Below are positions 24,841 to 37,540 of a stretch of DNA of 64,000 bases, one piece after another. Each line of letters opens with the position of its first letter. Position 1 is the stretch's first letter. A model generated the notes under the pieces. The model was not told the origin of the DNA, searched no databases, and saw only the letters and a program-made list of their open reading frames with translations. This DNA is from Atherix ibis (taxonomy: Eukaryota > Arthropoda > Insecta > Diptera > Athericidae): the NCBI GenBank assembly GCA_958298945.1, contig OY282610.1:33735667-33799666 (forward strand). The letters are read 5' to 3'. Both the position numbers and the translations under genes were made by a program.

Positions 24841-27737
24841 CCTGATTACAAAGTATACGATAAAAAAACTGATCAATTGATTGATAAAAAATTATTTTTT
24901 TTATCTTATATTTTTAATTGGATAATCATTAATATATTAATAATATTTTGTTTCGTGCATATATACGTGTAAGTTCAAATTATTATTATTTTTGCTTATG
25001 TATTTTAATTTCGGGATTTTATTTAACTTTTTCCTTAAAACCGAAATGATCGCAAACTTTGGGCATGCAGTTTAGTTGCGTATATATTAATGTCTTCTTA
25101 CTATTTTTAGTGTGAAAGAAAAAAAATTCTATTATTATTTTAAATTGGCCGCGTCTTTTTTTGTTTTGCCAATAAAATTATTTGGTTTTTTTAAATATAA
25201 GAAAAAATTACCATAATTTTTCGTAACCACCAACTATGGAAAATTCAGTTTAATTATTAACGAGTACAAATTAATAATTTATTTAAATTTATTGAAGAAT
25301 ATATAATTTATTCTTTGTTAATTTCTGATATTTTCAAATATAAAAACTATTTTATATACAATTTTTGGATCAAATAATATTTTTGCAAATTTTCTTTTGT
25401 TTTTAATTTAACATTTAATTTTCGAATTTTTGTCAAAAACTTTTTGTAGAGTATTCCATTATTCGTTATTATTATTTTTCTTTATTTAAATATGTGTTTC
25501 TTATGTTTATCGATGTGTTGATAAATTAAAAAATATTAGTTATTAAGGAAATGAACGCGGAAAAGCAGGTGAACTTCTCAAATACAATACATACACATAC
25601 ATTCATATCATAAGGGTATATTAATAGTATTTAATAAATATGTGCACATTCATTAGTTTATGTTTGTGTATAAAAAATATAATATGTATTTATGATAATC
25701 AATTGTTTATATTAGTTAGTATTCGATTTGGTAGATATTGTGTTCGTACGCATACTATACAAAACGTATTAATAAATGGAGTGAAACAACAAAACCAAAA
25801 TACAAAAAAAAAAAAAACTTTTACTGACCTGACATTCAAGGCAGCACACGTGCGCATTTTTATTTGTATCTATTGTATTATTATCAAATTCTACCCCCTG
25901 ATTTTTTCTATTTTTCTCCCTTATTAAATCCAATGGAGTTTTTCTCTTTTTTGCAACAAAGTGTTCTATTTGAACTTGAATTTTTCTTTTTGCTACAAAA
26001 GCTTTTAGTGTTTCCGACACACACATTCTTCATTCAATAAAAATATTAAACTTTCAATTTATGAATATATTATATATATTTATATTGTATTAATATTATT
26101 GAAATTATTATAATATTACCTTTATTTATAATGAAATAACAATAATAATAATAATAAATATAAGAGTTATTATTTATTTTTCTTTAAGATCATTAAATTG
26201 CACCTATCATTATTCATTTTAATTTGTATTTTTAAATTTTTCATTTTTAACTATTATTTTACAAGAGTTTTATGAATTCGGTTATTATTATAATATTATT
26301 ATTAGTATTAGGCGTAAATAGTTACTATTTCACATATAAGTGTTCTTTTTCTCATATTGAAAATTAAAAATACAACAACAAAAAAAAACCTAATCGTGTC
26401 CTTTTCAATAATGAAATTTGAAGAAAAAAAAATCAGTTTAAATTTAAATAATAAAAATTAGATCGTTTTTGCTAATATTTTATCCTATCGTATATGTTTG
26501 AACACCGAGGCAGACTGCGTCTTAAAAATGTAAAAACAATACACAAACACACAATACTATCGTAATCATATTTTATACATGAACTTATATGTATGTATGC
26601 GAACATAAGGTATGCAAACAAAAACATTTCGTTTTCTTTTTATTGTAATCGTATTTTTATGCCTATATACACATACATAGATGGTATTATGTTAACATGT
26701 ACTACGTATATAGTTACAAAAAAAATCTTTCCTTTAATATATTATTTTTTTATAAATAAAGCAAAGAAAGTAAAAGAAAATAGAAATTATTCCTTTATAT
26801 TTTTTACCAACATTTTGGCGTTTGCCTTGTGCAAAAATTCAAACAGATTTGTTCTTCTTTCAAATAAAAAATAAAAATATTGTCTCGTTATAAGAACCAA
26901 ATTTGCTTATTTCTCGTATGTAAATACACTCACTAGCGAATAGTAAATAAACATTTGACAGGTTTAAATGTTAATAATAAAAAGAAACCGACAGAAAATT
27001 ATTGATGATTTTTAAATAGTTTCTCATGCAAATTATTCCATTTTTCAAAACAAAACAAAAAAAAGAAAACAAAAAATTATGTACTTTTTAACATCATTTT
27101 TTTAATAAAATTTTTTGACAGAGAATTTTGAAAAATGAAAATAAAAATAATTTCGAAAATATTATGAATTCAGTTAAAATATATATTACAATAAATGTTT
27201 ACTTAAAAATGTTTGGTAACAAACTAAACATTTGACAGGCTTTTGGCGAGTTTAAAAAACCTTATAATTTTACCAACGCAATTTTGAGGTTATTTTCACT
27301 TCCAATTCAAAAACTTATTAAATATTAAATCACAAAAAAAAAAACAACATAAAAACAAATAATGACCATTGACAGGTTTAAGAAGCTCTTAGTATACAAT
27401 TAAAACAATTTCATTTATTTTACAATGTTTCAATTATTAAAACAATTTTTTTATTATTTATCAATGTTTACATTAGAATAGAAATTATAATTATTTTGTA
27501 CAAAAAAAAAAAAAAAACAACAAAAATTTTTATAAAAATAAAATACAAAACTCAACAAAAAATATATATATATACGAGTATATACAAAAAGCTCATAAGG
27601 ACTATATGAAGAAAAAAAATTTACTTATATTAAATATAACATTTGATAGTCAGTCACATTTATCAATACAAGTGGTAGTAATAATATTATGATTTAATTA
27701 ACATTGGTGGATATGTACATACTGATAAAAATGGCTC

Positions 27738-27742
<5 letters not shown>

Positions 27743-27768
<26 letters not shown>

Positions 27769-27770
27769 AT
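27743..27770. repeat. (TG)n microsatellite
   Basis: Uninterrupted GT/TG dinucleotide run. Confidence 0.95.
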
Positions 27771-27935
27771 TATAAAAGATAGTTTTTATTTTTCAGTAGA
27801 ATTACTCTATTTTAACAGTTTTTCTTTAAAAAAAAAAACACCCTCTACTCAATATAAAAAGAGTTAATAGAACACTGAATAGAACAACAACAAACCACAC
27901 AGAAGATAGGGAAAAAACTATTTTAATATATTCAT

Positions 27936-28090
27936 TGAAGATGGCGCGCATAGAAGAAGAAAAAAACATACCCACACACCCACGCGCGAACACACATACA
28001 CACGCACACGCGACACACAGCTCATGCGCAATAATCCTCTATACATATTCAAATATATTTTGATTTGTGTTTCTATGCGCGCCATCTTCA
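27936..28090. repeat. 20-bp perfect inverted repeat around a CA-rich loop
   Basis: Arms 27936-27955 (TGAAGATGGCGCGCATAGAA) and 28071-28090 are exact reverse complements separated by 115 bp rich in CACA/CGCG. Outside the arms the two flanks diverge. It could be a small MITE-like element or a structured RNA; no coding content. Confidence 0.85.
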
Positions 28091-31000
28091 CTTATATCAC
28101 TAAAGTTGATATAGGAATAAATACGCAAACTCGAAAATTTCCATATTTGCCATTAATATCAAATGGAAATTAGCCTAATATGGACCTTAATGTACAATCA
28201 CAAGCATACATGTCCGTATGTATTTTACAATAGTATGTTGGCGCACACATGAAAAAAATCCAAATACATTTTTAAAATTAGTATAGTTTTTTTTTTTTTT
28301 TGTTATTTATAAAAGAATTTTGAATTGTTTTTTTTTTCATTTTCATTAAAAATGCATAAATTTTTTACAAATTATTCATTGTAAATATGTTGTTTTTTTT
28401 TTGTTGCTAAATTATCAAAATTTTTAAAACAAAATCAATTTTTTAATAATAAATTTGAAACAAATCGTAATACAATAATTCCAACTTTTATGTTGACAAT
28501 CAGAAACTGTTTTTGCAAATATTTTCTTTTTCTCATGATAAGTAGCTAATTTTAAATTATTTTTTTTGTTTTTTGTTAATTCGAACCTTTTATTTTAAAC
28601 CCTTATAAAAAGGGACAATTTATAAAAATAATATTACACTGAAAGTAAGAACTTTTTATGGAAAATATTTCAAAAATATAGAAATTTTTTAAAATATAGT
28701 ATATAAAAATAGACAAAAATTAAATAAATATCACTACTGACTTATATGTTAGGTGATTACAACCATTTAGAAATAATATTTTTTTTTAAATATGTATTTG
28801 TGTATTAATTATTATTGTAAATATTTTAACTATGCTAGTATGTATCTAAATGGATAGTATTATATATAATTATGTAAGATTTAGTTACATATGAAAGTTT
28901 TTTTTTTTGTCTGTACAAAATATAATAAATTTATGGAATTTTTTCTTTTATGAAGAAACTGTTCGTATTTAAGAATTTTATAATATTATAAAATTTTGAT
29001 AACAGTTTCATTTGTAATTAAAAATAATATTGAAAGGTTTTTTCTTTTATCCTTACAATTCGCATAATCCTAAAAACAATAATAATAATAAATGTGCCAC
29101 CATTTTTGTTTTTAGTAAATTGTTTTTTTTTTTTTTTACTTCAAATAAATATTGTACATTTACTCTATTATCATAGAAGTTATACTTTTACACACAAGAA
29201 AGAAGCAAAAAAAAAAAATTTTACAAAAATACGAGAAATACAACAATCAACCCTCTAACAAATCCTTTACTCTCTTCAGTTTCCAACCCTTAACTCTTGT
29301 ACACTATATAAACTCTAAAACATATTGCAAAGGATAAACTTTATCCACCACGAATATATTGTAATGAAATAGAAATTTTTTTGGTATTTTGTACAACAAA
29401 AAAAAATTATAGTACAAGTTTGTTTGTATGTATTTATAAGATAAGATAATATGAATTTGATAAAATCTTACGTTTTCTTCTTTTTTTTTGTGTGTTTTTA
29501 ACTTTTTATATATTTAATAAATTCATCCTATGGTATGTAAAATATTTCTGTTCCATTTTATCCATAATTTTGTATTGTGTAGTAAATTGAATTTTTTTAT
29601 ATTTTTAAATATTTTTTAAATTATTTTTGTTAATATGATTATTATTGTTATTCTACGAGTATTTGAGAACATGTGCGTTAGAATTTATGGTCTCTTAGTT
29701 TTGAATTAATTGAAAACAAATCAATCCAATCCAAACAAAAAGAAAACAACACGAAATTGTGAAATATTTTCATCTCCAAGGTGGTACGTACACACTATAT
29801 TATTTCCATATCAATTAGCACTTGTAGTAAAATTGTGAATTTTCCTTTTTTTTTTTCTCTCTTAAAATTACGAATAATTGCATAAGTATGGATAAAAAGG
29901 ATAATTTACAATTATTTTATGTCTTAATGAAATTTTATCTTTACATAATTTGTTGTTGTTGTTTTTTTTTTTTTAATTTTTTATAATTTTTTATTTTCAC
30001 AATTTATTCTTCACATTAACGAGCATACACGTATATTTTTCAAATGATTAATTATATTTTTTTTTTACCAATCGTAAATTTAACAAAAGTTAAAATTGGT
30101 GGTTTTTACTTATTTTAAAATTAAATAATTACACTCGAATTATTTTTTATAGTCATTATAAATCCTTAAGTATGTAACTTTTTCACCATATTTTATAATA
30201 TATACTAAAAATTTAATTTTTATAAAACACTTTCTTTTTACTTAAATATGAGCAGTAAATTATTTCATTTTTCAGTTTCTTTTTTTTTTAAATTAATTTG
30301 TTTAATTTTTAATTAATTGAAATAAACTTTGGGCAAAAAGAAAAACAAATCGTTGGAAATATTTTTTTTGAAATTAAATTTGATTTTTGTTTACTTTTAA
30401 TTTAATTTGTTTTTTTCTTTTGTTTTTTTTTTTAACACATAAATAAAATTGAGATTATTTTTAGTATTCTTGTTAGTTTTTAAATTATAAATTAATAATA
30501 TTGGAATATTTTTTTTTTGTATTTTATTTTTGAACGATTCATTTATTTGAACAACAAACAACAGAAGAGAACAACCAAAGAAAAGAAAAAAACATTTAAC
30601 AATTTATCGAGAACTAATTATTACTTATTTTTATTTTTTATTTTTTGTTTATAAATTTTTTTATGGTAATTATTTTTTATAATTAGAAAAAAATTATTAC
30701 TAATTAGTAAATTGAAATAAGAAAATTATTTTTACCAAAATAATTCACCGCTAATTTATAAATCCTGTTCTCGTTGCCATGATATCCACTACTACTTGTT
30801 TACTATAAAAACCATCGGGCAAAGGGGATTTATTCATTGGCATTAGTTTCATAGAATTCTATTCACTAATATATAAGCATAACAAAAAAGCAATGTCCAC
30901 GCATACATTTCTATTTATATACACGTGCAGAAAATTCATTTCTATCATATACACAAGTAAACAAATACAAAATATATAATATATTTTAACAACTACCATC

Positions 31001-32252
31001 AGAAACTAAAAGGAAACGGGATAGCAATAATAGTGATAATCAGAAGATTGTGGTGTGAGTGTGTATTGTAGAATAAGTTACCATGGAAAAAGGAATAAGG
31101 GGGAGAGTTTGTTGTGTTCAAAAAAAAAACCCCAGCCCAATGTGCAAGGCCGATCTGCAAGTCATATGTTCATCTCAACCCCATACCATCGATCCGTGAA
31201 CCGCACATCCCTTACGAAGCCATTCAACGGTGTTTCTAAATAGGGGAGGGAGATGGTTTTTATTTACAGCCAAACTTATACATACTTTTGCACATCATTT
31301 CTGCAAATTGTTCTGTTTACTTTTGCATGCGTATTTTTGTATGTGAATATACAATAATTGGTAAATACAATATAAGAAGTGTGCGTGAACATTGCTGATA
31401 CTACTCTGCCCAACGTCGTCTAAGCCCAAAGAAAATAAAACAAGGGGGAAACAACCAAAAAGGAAACTATACCAAATATGTGATATAACAGGATGGAAAA
31501 GGGAAAAAGGAAAGTGAAATTGTATGACGGAAACGACAACAACAACAACAACATAAAATTGAAAAGCCAACAACAACAAAAATTCTTTCGAAATGAGAAT
31601 TGAAACCAAATGTTTATATCGAAGGGGAAAGCATATAATACAATATATCAAATATCATTCATATACGAACCGGAGGACTTGTAACTAAATGACGGGTTTC
31701 TTTATTCTTCTTTATTGTAGTTTTGTACCAGTATTACCTGATATTCGAATTTTAAGATAAGAGTTTCTATTGAAAAAATTTCTTTCAAATTAAAAATGTT
31801 TTTTTTTCTGTTTATTTTTTTTTGTTAATTTTACTTTCATTTGCAATTAAGAGAGTGAAATTCTATTTTTGGTAGTTTTTATTTTTTTTGATATTAGTAT
31901 TTGAATGTTGTATATATAAATCTGGCAACCCTAATTATAAAACAGTTTTAAATTCAGATGTCCAACGCCTATAGAGAAAAGTGACGTATGCAGCGAAAAT
32001 CTAGTCATGCGCACTAATGTGGAGCTTTTAGTCGAAAAAATTTATTATCAACGATCAAATGAGAGCTTTTGTAAGCTACTTCTCTTAGCATATACAAATA
32101 TATGCAGTGCGAAACCCATACTAGATAGGTCGGAAAGAAAACGAAGGTATGTTTAAGCAGTAGTTGTAAATTCTGACAGAGGCCATTCTGTAGCCCCATG
32201 ACCATGAGGTCATTTGGCGATTTCATGTTATATGTAGATTGGCATTTTGAGT

Positions 32253-32299
32253 TTCCCTAATGAAACTGGTCGATGGTTGCCTAATGAAACTGGTCGAAA
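32253..32299. repeat. Short tandem duplication, unit about 23 bp
   Basis: CCTAATGAAACTGGTCGA occurs twice with GATGGTTG between, inside the LINE remnant. Confidence 0.85.
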
Positions 32300-32657
32300 G
32301 GAAGGCTTGCAAAAATAATTGTTGTATCTAGGAGCTCCACAATGGAAGGAGTCCTATTCAAAAAGAAATCTTGGGTTAAGTGAGAATCATTTCAAATATG
32401 GGGGAAATAGTGAGTTGAACACCACAGGAATAGAAGAGGAAATCATGGAAAATGCGATATGCCCAATCCGAATTCTAAGAAGTTTCCTTGTCCAGAATAT
32501 CGGGCCATTTGGTTAGCAGGCAGGGCAGGTTTTGAATCACAGTGAGTACCGAACGGACTGTGGAGAACCTCCCCCACCAAACAGTCAGCCAATTCATTAC
32601 TCAGGATGCCATAATGACCGGGAACCCAGGGCAATTCGACGTTTCTATTATTTAATA

Positions 32658-33927
32658 CGAGGGTCGTTCAAAAAGTCCTTAGAAAAAGATGGAAAAAAAA
32701 CTGTTTTTAAAAAAAAAAAATTATTTTTCAAAATTATCGCATTTTAGCTCTATACATTTATCCAACCATTTTTCCAAAATTTTTATCCCGTCCAAAAATA
32801 GCATTTCAGAAGTTCTGCAAAATACTCATCCGTTTGAGCAATGACGTCCTCGTTGGAAGTGAACCGTCGTCCGCCAAGCCATTTCTTCAGATTGGGGAAA
32901 AGAAAATAGTCACTCGGGGCCAAATCTGGTGAATAAGCGGGATGCTGCAACAATTCCATTCTCCATTCCACAATTTTGGCCATGGAAACATCGCAGGTGT
33001 GCACACGCGCATTGTCCTGATGCAAGAGGATTTTTTTCTTCTTCAGATGGGGGCGTTTCTCTTTGATTTCCTCGCTCAACCGTTGCAATAACGACGCGTA
33101 ATACGCTTCTGTTATTGTTTTTCCTTTTTCCAAGTAGTCGATAAAAATGATGCCCTGCGAATCCCAAAAGACCGTGGCCATCACCTTGCCGGCCGATGGC
33201 ACAGTTTTTGCATTCTTCGGAGCCCGTTCACCCTTGAAAATCCACTGTGATGATTGTCTCTTCGTTTCAGGTTTCGTCCACAGTGACATATCGACGAAGG
33301 AATTCGGCAGGATTGCGATGAAAGAGTGCCAATATAGCCTCAGAGTCCACTACACGATTGCGCTTATTCTCCTCTGAGAGCAAACGCGGCACCCATCTTG
33401 CCGAAATTTTTTTCACAGATAATTTTTCATGCAAAATTGAAGCGACTGTACCTTATGATATGCCCGTGGCCTCAACTAATTCTCGCACTTTAATTCGCCG
33501 ATCGTTCAAAATCAGATCGTGAATTTTGTCGATGATTTCAGGAGTAGACACCTCAACTGGGCGTCCTAAACGATGTTCATCTTTTGTTGATGAACGGCCA
33601 CGTTTAAATTCATTCACCCAATTGTAAACCGTCGCAAACACAGGTGCAGATGTGCCATGAACTGCATCCAACTCGGCTTTGATTTCTTTCGGGCTTAAGC
33701 CTTTCAAATGGAGATGTTTGATGACAGCCCTAAACTCGCTTTTTTCCATTGTTATGCACAAATAAATGTCGTTAACTTTAATCGACGATAGAAATTGACC
33801 TACGCTATGGATCCAGCTGAAATTTTGACAGCTTTCCGGTCGATAATGCTGCTTACAAAAAAAAATCTTTACCGATACTACGAGCGCAATTTCTCGGATT
33901 TTCTAAGGACTTATTGAACGACCCTCG
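32658..33927 (-). mobile_element. Mariner (irritans-like lineage), copy C, 1270 bp
   Basis: Same TIRs as copy B, flanked by TA (32656-32657 and 33928-33929). It is inserted within the RNase H region of the LINE remnant. It is very similar to copy B outside small indels, so both are recent relatives. Confidence 0.95.
32783..33761 (-). pseudogene. Mariner transposase pseudogene (copy C)
   Basis: It starts MCITMEKSEF as in copy B. Three lesions are visible. Codon 103 is TAA where copy B has CAA (after MGIS/TGIS), stopping the protein at 102 residues. About 20 bp are missing near 33270, removing the segment after VDETW and shifting the frame. One base is missing in an A-run near 32800, truncating the C-terminus (CYFWTG then stop). 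The second catalytic motif (HQDNARVH) and the third (YSPDLAPSDYF) are intact, unlike codon 255 in copy B. Predicted inactive. Confidence 0.92.
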
Positions 33928-35529
33928 TAGATTGCGATCATTTGACGATCCATGAATTGCTTCGAGGGCAGATAGGCTATCAGTAAATAAAGCTTTTCTG
34001 CTGTTGACTAGGAGGTTAATGACATTCTCCACTGCCGTCTTAATTACCCACAATTCGCCATGGAATAGCGAGTCTATAGCTTGAAAACTTCGACTTTATA
34101 GTTCACGGGTGCGTATTGCCAATAATCTGGATGACAGCAAAAGATGTTGTATGGTCATCAACAGCTGCATCCGTGAACATTAGAACTGGATTACCGAGTC
34201 CATCAAGAAGATCAAAAAAAACTTGAACTATGCAAGGGATCTTAGCTGATTAAAGGTAAATGTGGAAGAAGACGGAATTGGCGAGAGGTTTGCCGGGAAG
34301 GATTTTTTGTCTCTACGACATTCTACACTGATATGGTTATTCGAGGAGCACGATGCCTAAGCTGTTGCAAGTTCCTCAACGACAGAAGGGGAATCGGTTA
34401 TAATCCCATTCTCAGTCTCAATCGATAGAATTATTCCATTCTTTTGATGACAGAGAATTCGATTAATTCCCCTTCATGCTTCCTTCGAGGAGGATCTGGT
34501 ATCAATACTGGTAGTAAAATCATTCCTTGTCTTACTGCCTTCTTGACTTTATCAGTTTTAATTTTCAACTCGAGAAGGTTAGTCGTACTGGCAAAACGGG
34601 AGTTTTTTTTCCTATAAGACGGTATAGATTGACTAGCTACCCGTTTGAGGGTTTTCTGGCTAAAAGGCATATCTAACGGTGAAGTAGTGACCACACAGAC
34701 TTAAACCTATCCCAGTTTGCCAGGTTCTCCATAAAGCGTTAAAGTGGTTTTATGTTAGTGTGTGCCACGTTTGCTTCCAAAATGATGGGAAAGCGATCAA
34801 TTTCCTCAGAGAAGCTTTGTACCTTCCATGAAAATAAAGCCAACATCCGTGCAGGAATAAAGATAATAAAGATTAGACCGAGGATGGACTTAGTTCCTTT
34901 TACCGCAAAAAAGGTCAGATAGTAAAATATGACTCGAGTTGATGGAATTGAGCCATTCCTCAAAAAATTTTGAGAACCCCAAGAGAGACTGTCTGCGTTG
35001 AAATGTCCGAGGATGATGGTGTTTTCGAGTAGTTGGCTAACCAGAAATGCCAATCCCTTGATGAAAATAGTAGACTGTGCTCAATATATTGGCTACGTTG
35101 ATTAATAGGACGGGTATTAGCCGATATTACAATGCCAGAATATTGCTTGAAGCTTGGATTTAAGAGAAGGAAATTGAGGGATGAACACCACCTCTTTTGT
35201 CATTGATAAGCCTATTAAAAAAGAAACATTTATAATTTTGATAGACAGATTGAACCTAGGAATTAGGTAACTTAGTTTCTTGCAAAGCACCAACCTTGGG
35301 AGAGTACTGGATCAAGTGATTGCGGTTTCATTTCCTCTCACATATGGGTACGATCATTAAGTCCTTTGCGAAATGCAAAAGGTAAACTCAGTTTTTCAAT
35401 CGACGGAAGAACAATCAACACAAGAATATGAACAGAATAGCATGGTTGATTTCTTATAATCGCATTGCATGGCATTGTAAGAATAAGATTGGTTCATCTC
35501 ACACCTAAGACAATAGTGCGTTTATTTCG

Positions 35530-35900
35530 TTCAACTGAAAATAGGGAATTGTGGTGTATTTTTCCATTTCTTTCTGATCCACGATTTTTGTAATGATTTC
35601 TGTTTCAGTAAAAATTGAGGGATTTGCTCAGGCAATGCAACGTGCTTTAAGAAGATCAGCTTCATGATCAGCCGACGTGAATTCTGCTTGAATGCTACAA
35701 ATTGCAAAACGTTTTTTTTTAAATTTCTCAAACCAACCCTTACTTTCCAACCAATGTCTGTGGCTGTAGGAGATTGGCCACTTTCTTTAAGATTTTTCTG
35801 TAATAACATTGCCGCCCAGTGGAGTTCTATTTGTAAAACAATCTTCTATCGAAATACTGAGTGTCTTTTCCAATTTTTCAATAATTGACGCACGAGTTGC
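35530..35900 (-). pseudogene. Tigger/jerky-type transposase N-terminal fragment
   Basis: On the minus strand, across frames, one reads LSISIEDCFTNRTPLGGNVI (compare LxxWIEDxxxxRxPLSGxxI), then GWFEKFKKKR and a TSADHEAD-type block (compare GEAASADHEAA). This is the CENP-B-like helix-turn-helix region of Tigger/jerky transposases of the pogo group. The catalytic part is absent. It is separate from the Tigger element at 60.5-63.5 kb. Confidence 0.72.
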
Positions 35901-35901
35901 C

Positions 35902-36060
35902 TCATTTAAATTTAAACTTTTTGCAATATGACTCATCGGTGAAGTGAATTTTGTTCCATTTAACGAACTTCATTCGCTGTGCGGGGTCCAGTTCTTGAGT
36001 CAATTGAACTTTGTAAGCATGAAAGGTACCAAAAATCTTTTGCGAGAAAACGCTGTAAAT
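35902..36060 (-). pseudogene. Rosa-type transposase fragment
   Basis: The minus strand reads HAYKVQLTQELDPAQRMKFV followed by NKIHFTDESY, the stretch leading to the first catalytic Asp in rosa-type transposases (YKIQLTQEL ... FSDEAHF). The same segment recurs at about 56.95-57.0 kb. A short isolated fragment. Confidence 0.7.
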
Positions 36061-37135
36061 GCATGTGGAGAACAGTATGAATGCCTTAATAAATTTGCCG
36101 TGGCACTTTTTGAGAGGAGAGCGGAAATGGTTCATGAATGAGTGTATAAATGACACGCAAGGTGGCTAAAACCGGGTGAAAGACCAAGGTCGATTCCGGT
36201 TGTACTTTCGAGGCTTGGCGAACCCGTGTATCTGAGCTGGCTTAGCGGTGCCTCGGGATTTACAAGATTCTTTACCGTAGCTTTATGTCTGCGTGTGGAT
36301 TTGAATTTGGTACGTTCCTTGGGTATTTACTCACGGGACATGACAGTATGAATAAGTTCCTATACAGACGTGGTCTGGGTGCGGAGCCCAGATGTCCTTG
36401 TGAGGCGGCGGAGGAGAGTGCCAAACACCTTCTCATTAAGTGTGGCCTATACGGGTTTTTTCCGTGACCTAGGTGCACGTGGAATTGTAGTGTGGATGTG
36501 AGTGGTGTGGTAGATATGAGAGAACGGTATGAATGCCTTAATAAATTTGCCGTGGCACTTTTTGAGAGGAGAGCGGAAATGGTTTGCCGTGTCACTTTTC
36601 GAGAGGAGAACAAAAATGGTCCATCAATGAGTGTGTAAATGACAGGCAAGATGGCTACAGCCGGATGAGAGACCAAGGTCGAGTCCGGTTGTACTTTCGG
36701 GTCTTGGCGAACCCGTGTATCTGAGCTGGCTTAGCGGTGCCTAGGGATTTACAAGATTCCTTACCATAGCTCGATGAGCGGACTACAAACCGAAGAACTC
36801 TTACAACAAAAGTTGGTACTACAGGAATCGGGGTGCCCCATGGTGTTAAAACACACTCTCCCCGACAATGGTGAGGCGCCTTAGACAGGAACGTGGTGGT
36901 TGTGGTTAATACCCATATCGCGGGCATGGTCTCCGGATCGCTGGTGAGAGATACTGTTAATTATCTAGCGCGTTGTCACTGATTATGACAGTAGAGGTTT
37001 AGATAGGCCTCGCCACTAACAGTTGGAGTAATCAGCAACTGATTACTGACTGTAAACTGTTAGTAATGGTGGTGCGTTGATTGAGCGTAAGTCAATCCTT
37101 ATAGTCGTAGGCGACTCGTGGTATCATGTTTAATG
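36061..37135 (+). mobile_element. R1-like LINE 3' end, two truncated copies head to tail
   Basis: The plus strand at 36285-36467 reads CGFEFGTFLGYLLTGHDSMNKFLYRRGL then CPCEAAEESAKHLLIKCGLY, the C-terminal zinc-knuckle tail (CxC...H...C) of R1-like non-LTR proteins. A 3' UTR of about 550 bp follows. A first, shorter copy (36067-36284) consists only of the last coding bases and the start of the UTR. It joins directly to a longer second copy whose equivalent block is at 36519-36774. The same family lies in opposite orientation at 51187-52240. RT and EN are absent. Confidence 0.82.
36547..36619. repeat. Tandem duplication, unit about 37 bp
   Basis: TTGCCGTGGCACTTTTTGAG plus AGGAGAGCGGAAATGG is repeated once with five or so changes. 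The first partial copy at 36.1 kb and the 51.9 kb copy have a single unit. Confidence 0.85.
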
Positions 37136-37539
37136 ACTGCCACAAATTAATTATTTTTAAAATATTGCTCAACAATAAAAAGACATTATTATTTTGAGAC
37201 ACCCTTTATAAAAATCCATCCCAATTTCCAATTTTCAGTTTAACGAAATAGAAAGATTAGTATTATAGGTGCGAAAGAAAGGACCAGGCATTGCCATTGT
37301 AACAAATCTGTTCGATCACATTCTTGGATTAAGTGTTCGTCGCGAAGGGTTACTCGCTAATAACAGTGGCTTCCAAAACTGTTCTTGCATTGTTTGGCGA
37401 AATATTTCTCTTTTAAGTATTCTTCTTCTTTTGTGAACTTATTATTTTTATTTGACAGGTTTCATTTCTATATTATAACACATAGTCATGAGACACAGTC
37501 GCTCCTATGGAGCATATAGTGGCACAGAGAATACACGCC
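37136..37539. other. Spacer between LINE fragments, nothing recognised
   Basis: A mixed-complexity stretch without recognisable coding motif, between the R1-like 3' end and the RTE-like fragment. Confidence 0.45.
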
Positions 37540-37540
37540 T

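Larger units (their letters stand above)
23350..25222 (+). repeat. Right arm of the inverted repeat (rosa-type plus Tc1-like composite)
   Basis: Reverse complement of 9896-13050 minus the mariner. It contains a rosa-type remnant at 23350-23950 (FGDVNW-like block near 23655) and a Tc1-like remnant at 24150-24840. At 25075-25100 it preserves the pre-insertion sequence of mariner copy B. Confidence 0.85.
25223..31949. other. Long AT-rich region, no gene recognised
   Basis: About 6.7 kb of A/T-rich sequence with homopolymer runs and small microsatellites. Separate entries cover the TG repeat, a 20-bp foldback and a GC-richer island at about 31020-31260. Short ORFs such as 25769-26026 (minus) and 26593-26874 (plus) have no recognisable motif. 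Confidence 0.5.
31950..35340 (-). mobile_element. Decayed LINE with endonuclease and RNase H, interrupted by mariner C
   Basis: Minus strand from right to left: an endonuclease motif ENTIILGHFNADSLSWGSQN near 35000 (compare GDFNAHHxxWGS of R1/LOA/I-type elements) and an EEIDRFPI block. Next come an RNase H start-like LMFTDAAVDDHTTSF near 34180 and KALFTDSLSALEAI near 33985. Beyond the mariner insertion, WVPGHYGILSNELADCLVG near 32600 (compare WVPGHxGIxGNExAD). The order EN then RNase H with no recognisable RT between them implies an internal deletion. Many stops. The left limit is uncertain. R1, LOA or I clade cannot be separated by eye. Confidence 0.78.
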
